From: CAWCAL01 sp963695075
GTDB lineage: Bacteria > Actinomycetota > Acidimicrobiia > Acidimicrobiales > CAWCAL01
Assembly (NCBI GenBank): GCA_963695075.1
Contig: CAVOFR010000007.1
Location: 1,488,001 to 1,552,000, forward strand
Reading direction: 5' to 3'
Length of the DNA: 64,000 bases
Shown in pieces: positions 62,075 through 64,000 of the stretch. The notes under the pieces are model-generated. The model did no database searches. It was not told where the DNA came from and worked only from the letters and a program-made list of their open reading frames with translations. Made by a program: the position numbers and the translations under genes. Every line of letters begins with the position of its first letter. Positions within the stretch are counted from its first letter, which is position 1.

Positions 62075-62210
62075 CGCCCCCCGGGCGTCCAGGCCGCTGG
62101 GTGATGGGAGCGATCCGTCAAGGATCCGGACCCCGTGTGTGGATCGCACGGCCTGGCCGAACAGCGGGACCCCCCGGCTCTGTAGCTCGGATGGCGCCTC
62201 CAAGGCCATC

Positions 62211-62242
62211 ACTCAACCGTCAACATGTGTTGACGGCTGAGT
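62211..62242. repeat. Interrupted 32-bp inverted repeat
   Basis: ACTCA-a-CCGTCAACA / TGTTGACGG-c-TGAGT, 14 paired bases with one mismatch and a two-base centre. It lies 22 bases before the toxin-like pseudogene, so an operator is plausible; a terminator is possible too. Confidence 0.5.
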
Positions 62243-62263
62243 CATGGGTGCGTAGCGTTGCTG

Positions 62264-62490
62264 GTGGACATCGAGGCGAGCGCCCGCAAAGCACGGTGTT
62301 TCCGACGACGACATGCTGCACGCACTCCGACACCACTGGCGAGCCTTCGAGACCGACGACCCGGACGTCACGATGTTCATCGGTCCATCGGCGACCGCCC
62401 GCCCGCTCGAAGTCGGGGTGGGTGAGCGATAGCGACGGCGTCGCGATCATCCACGCCATGTCTGCCCGAGCCAAGTTCCTGAAAGCGTGA
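62264..62490 (+). pseudogene. BrnT-like toxin remnant with frameshifts
   Basis: From GTG 62264: VDIEASARK, then after a one-base shift HGVSDDDMLHALRHHWRAFE...TMFIGPSATARPLEVG, then another shift to AIIHAMSARAKFLKA. Combined, it follows the pattern of BrnT/DUF4258-type toxins (SARKHGIxDxDMxHA...RPLEVG...IHAMxxRxKF). The HTH gene seven bases later would be the antitoxin. Confidence 0.6.
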
Positions 62491-62497
62491 TGAACCC

Positions 62498-62761
62498 ATG
62501 ACCGCAACACGAGCAGAACGAGCAGTCGCTCTCGAGCAGTGGGCAAACGATATCGACGCCGACGACCTCGTCGAGGCCGACACCCGAGCGCTTCGAGTCA
62601 TCGCCGAGTTGGTCGAGCAGCGGGATGAGGTCGACACCGCATTGCTCGACGCGATCCGCGACGCGCGAGAAGCCGATCGTTCGTGGTCGGAGATCGGCGC
62701 GATGTTGGGCGTGTCGAAGCAGGCCGCACAGCGCAAGTACGCCGCGAAGATCTCGGTCTAG
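62498..62761 (+). CDS. HTH protein, probable antitoxin
   Basis: 87 residues with a C-terminal helix-turn-helix (SWSEIGAMLGVSKQAAQRKYAAK) and a helical N-terminus (RAERAVALEQWANDIDADDLVEADTRALRVIAELV). It follows the toxin-like remnant by seven bases in the order toxin-antitoxin. ATG 62498. Confidence 0.75.
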   Translation: MTATRAERAVALEQWANDIDADDLVEADTRALRVIAELVEQRDEVDTALLDAIRDAREADRSWSEIGAMLGVSKQAAQRKYAAKISV

Positions 62762-63050
62762 CTCTCGGCCCGCCGACACCGCCCGCTTTGTGCGACCCCG
62801 AGTCGGGATCGTGGTCCGAGGTTGGCGACACGACGGTCACATTCCAGGCGTCCGACACCACCGGCAACACGACGCCTGGGACCTGAAACGAGAACCTGCG
62901 GATTGAGAGCGGCATCAGGCCGATTTCGTGTGATCACCGATCTGTTGTGACCGCCTCGTGACCACGAGGGGTCGCTCACCCCTCGGCCGTCCAGAGCCTC
63001 CTGTCGGGCACGGGGTTCATCGCAGTAGCCGCTTCCCTTCGGGCTCAGGG
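62762..63050. other. Intergenic with HYR-like coding trace
   Basis: The plus strand near 62776-62886 reads ...CDPESGSWSEVGDTTVTFQASDTTGNTTPGT, resembling the end of a HYR-type extracellular repeat. It has no gene around it. The rest holds the hairpins at 62954-62984. Confidence 0.35.
62954..62984. terminator. Overlapping hairpins downstream of HigBA
   Basis: CCTCGTG-ac-CACGAGG (62954-62969) overlaps GAGGGGT-cgctc-ACCCCTC (62966-62984); only one can form at a time. It lies 67 bases after the HigA stop on the minus strand, so it is probably its terminator. Confidence 0.5.
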
Positions 63051-63398
63051 TCAGCCGGCTTTGCGGACGACAGCGCGTCCCTCGCGTACGAGTTTGGCGA
63101 TCGACCGGTTGTCGCTGAGGTGCTCGCCTACTCCGACCACGAGCTCTTGGCCGACCGCACCGGCGATCTTCTCGAGTGTCTCCAGCGTTGGCCGCGTGCC
63201 GCCCGCCTCCATGCGAGCGATTGCGGACTGTGTCGTGCCCATCCGGCCCGCCAATTCAGCCTGCGTCAGCTCTGCTTCGGTACGCAGCCGGTGGACGAGC
63301 TCCCGAAACTGGCTGATGCGAGCTTCATCCTCATAGGAGCGTTGAGCCGCTTCAGACCTCGGCTTCCTGATCTCTTTCCAGCTTTGTCGTTCAGTCAT
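63051..63398 (-). CDS. higA: XRE-family antitoxin, HigA-like
   Basis: 115 residues. A basic N-terminus (TERQSWKEIRKPRSEAAQRSYEDEARI) precedes an XRE HTH (LRTEAELTQAELAGRMGTTQSAIARMEAGGTRPTLETLEKIAGAVG). The start overlaps the toxin stop by eight bases; toxin-first order is typical of HigBA. It probably binds the palindrome at 63738. Confidence 0.85.
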   Translation of the reverse strand: MTERQSWKEIRKPRSEAAQRSYEDEARISQFRELVHRLRTEAELTQAELAGRMGTTQSAIARMEAGGTRPTLETLEKIAGAVGQELVVGVGEHLSDNRSIAKLVREGRAVVRKAG

Positions 63399-63741
63399 CG
63401 TCGTCCTCTGCGGTGTGTTCCTCGGCGATGCAACGTTCCATGGCCGTTCTCGCTCTTTCGACCTGACGTCGCTCCCGGCGTTTCGTCTTCTCGAAGACGG
63501 TCAGCAAGATGATGCGACGGCGGGGTGCGATCCAGTAGGTGATGCGGGTTGCTCGGCTTCCGAGGAAGAACCGGAGCTCCCGGAGTTTGCCATCGAGTTG
63601 TTTCGTGTGAGGTTCGCCGAGCAGTGGTCCTTCCCGTGAGAGCCGGTCGATGTGGAACTCGACGCGGCCTTGCTGGTCGTCATCCAAGGTGAGGTACCAA
63701 TCTCGAACCTCTGGCTCGAGTTCGACGTCTCCCCAAGACAT
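63391..63741 (-). CDS. higB: RelE/HigB-like toxin (Gp49 family)
   Basis: 116 residues from ATG 63741, a ribosome-dependent mRNA-interferase-type fold: WGDVELEPEVRDWYLTLDDDQQGRVEFHIDRLSREGPLLGEPHTKQL, then LRELRFFLGSRATRITYWIAPRRRIILLTVFEKTKRRERRQVERA. A GTG at 63750 would add three residues; TAGCGT seven bases before the ATG suggests a leaderless start. Confidence 0.85.
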   Translation of the reverse strand: MSWGDVELEPEVRDWYLTLDDDQQGRVEFHIDRLSREGPLLGEPHTKQLDGKLRELRFFLGSRATRITYWIAPRRRIILLTVFEKTKRRERRQVERARTAMERCIAEEHTAEDDDD

Positions 63742-63757
63742 AGCGCTCACGCTATGT
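63738..63757. promoter_or_regulatory. Palindromic operator of HigBA
   Basis: ACATAGCG (63738-63745), a four-base centre, CGCTATGT (63750-63757). It overlaps the toxin start and the presumed -10 element, as expected for HigA autorepression. Confidence 0.65.
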
Positions 63758-63974
63758 TACCTCCCATCGGCCGCCAGGCCGCCGGATCAACCTCTGCTGT
63801 GTGGTCGCCTCGGTCGTTGGCATCGTCTGCGTGTGCCCAGCTCTGCGGGTCGTCAGCATCCACCAGCAACGCAGGCTCACCGCAAATGGTGCAGCGGGGA
63901 CGTTCGTCCTCATGGCCATCGAAGTGCTGGTGGCCCTCGATCGAGAACGGCGCGAGCAGAACATGCTCGGCCAC
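63747..63974 (-). CDS. Small hypothetical protein, possibly partial
   Basis: Seen are VLLAPFSIEGHQHFDGHEDERPRCTICGEPALLVDADDP, with a CxxC pair and several His, suggesting metal binding. GTG 63974 gives 75 residues, but the frame is open to the window edge (EPYNQLPG), so the true start may lie outside. Stop at 63747 overlaps the HigBA operator. Confidence 0.5.
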   Translation of the reverse strand: MAEHVLLAPFSIEGHQHFDGHEDERPRCTICGEPALLVDADDPQSWAHADDANDRGDHTAEVDPAAWRPMGGNIA

Positions 63975-64000
63975 GCCGGGCAGCTGGTTGTAGGGCTCGA

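Overview
The window is a high-GC stretch of chromosome from an actinobacterium. The order mazG - eno - ftsB ... DUF501 - ppx is a hallmark of Actinomycetota. The sigma factors, wax-ester/diacylglycerol acyltransferase, F420-type luciferase-like oxidoreductase and several starts with a -10 hexamer 6-8 bases before the start codon (apparently leaderless) fit that phylum. The HME-type RND pumps and form-II CoxL cluster make a class such as Acidimicrobiia my best guess, but that is inference.

Region 1 (1-13.7 kb) is core chromosome: MazG (cut by the window edge), enolase, the FtsB-like divisome protein, DUF501 and exopolyphosphatase. Between ftsB and DUF501 sits a seven-gene, tightly packed cluster: a form-II CoxL-type molybdenum hydroxylase subunit, a DrrAB-like ABC exporter (one ATPase, two permeases), a MobA/CoxI-like nucleotidyltransferase and a membrane-anchored CoxG. 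A VOC protein, a class V aminotransferase, a GNAT acetyltransferase and a primary-type sigma factor follow. A highly structured intergenic RNA candidate lies after ppx.

Region 2 (13.8-39.2 kb) is mixed metabolism and export: an enoyl-CoA hydratase/epimerase/acyltransferase set, an ECF sigma factor with a membrane partner, two HME-RND pumps (one frameshifted) flanking a miniature adaptor-like lipoprotein, an MFS exporter, and an MMPL exporter divergent from a TetR regulator. It continues with a stand-alone PD-(D/E)XK protein, a GT-C-like membrane protein with a surface protein carrying a sortase-E-like LASTG motif, an HpaB-family flavoprotein, a WS/DGAT, an LLM oxidoreductase and an MBL hydrolase.

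Region 3 (39,268-60,523) is a 21.2-kb integrated genomic island. It starts in the 3' half of a tRNA-Leu(UAA) gene and is bounded by a perfect 58-bp direct repeat (attL/attR). It carries a tyrosine integrase with putative arm-type sites at both ends and an excisionase-like HTH protein. Its cargo includes a NrdR-like protein with two ATP-cones preceded by a NrdR-box-like site, and the most interesting locus of the window: a six-gene overlapping operon of CD-NTase, stand-alone E2-like protein, membrane protein, sigma factor, XRE-like protein and ImmA/IrrE metalloprotease with a zinc-ribbon tail. I read this as a type II-short CBASS-like anti-phage system with a built-in sigma/HTH/protease control module. 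The island also has a PIN-domain protein, a decayed ArdC gene, and a large RHS/YD-repeat polymorphic toxin with a likely immunity gene. The toxin gene is split by a 1,279-bp IS3-family element with a perfect 4-bp target duplication.

Region 4 (60.5-64 kb) looks like a second, decayed element stacked at the same tRNA site: a frameshifted integrase, a ParB-like small protein, toxin-antitoxin pieces and an intact HigBA-like pair with a palindromic operator. An unusual number of single-base frameshifts occurs in the island and beyond (and one in an RND pump), so either decay or assembly indels need to be considered.
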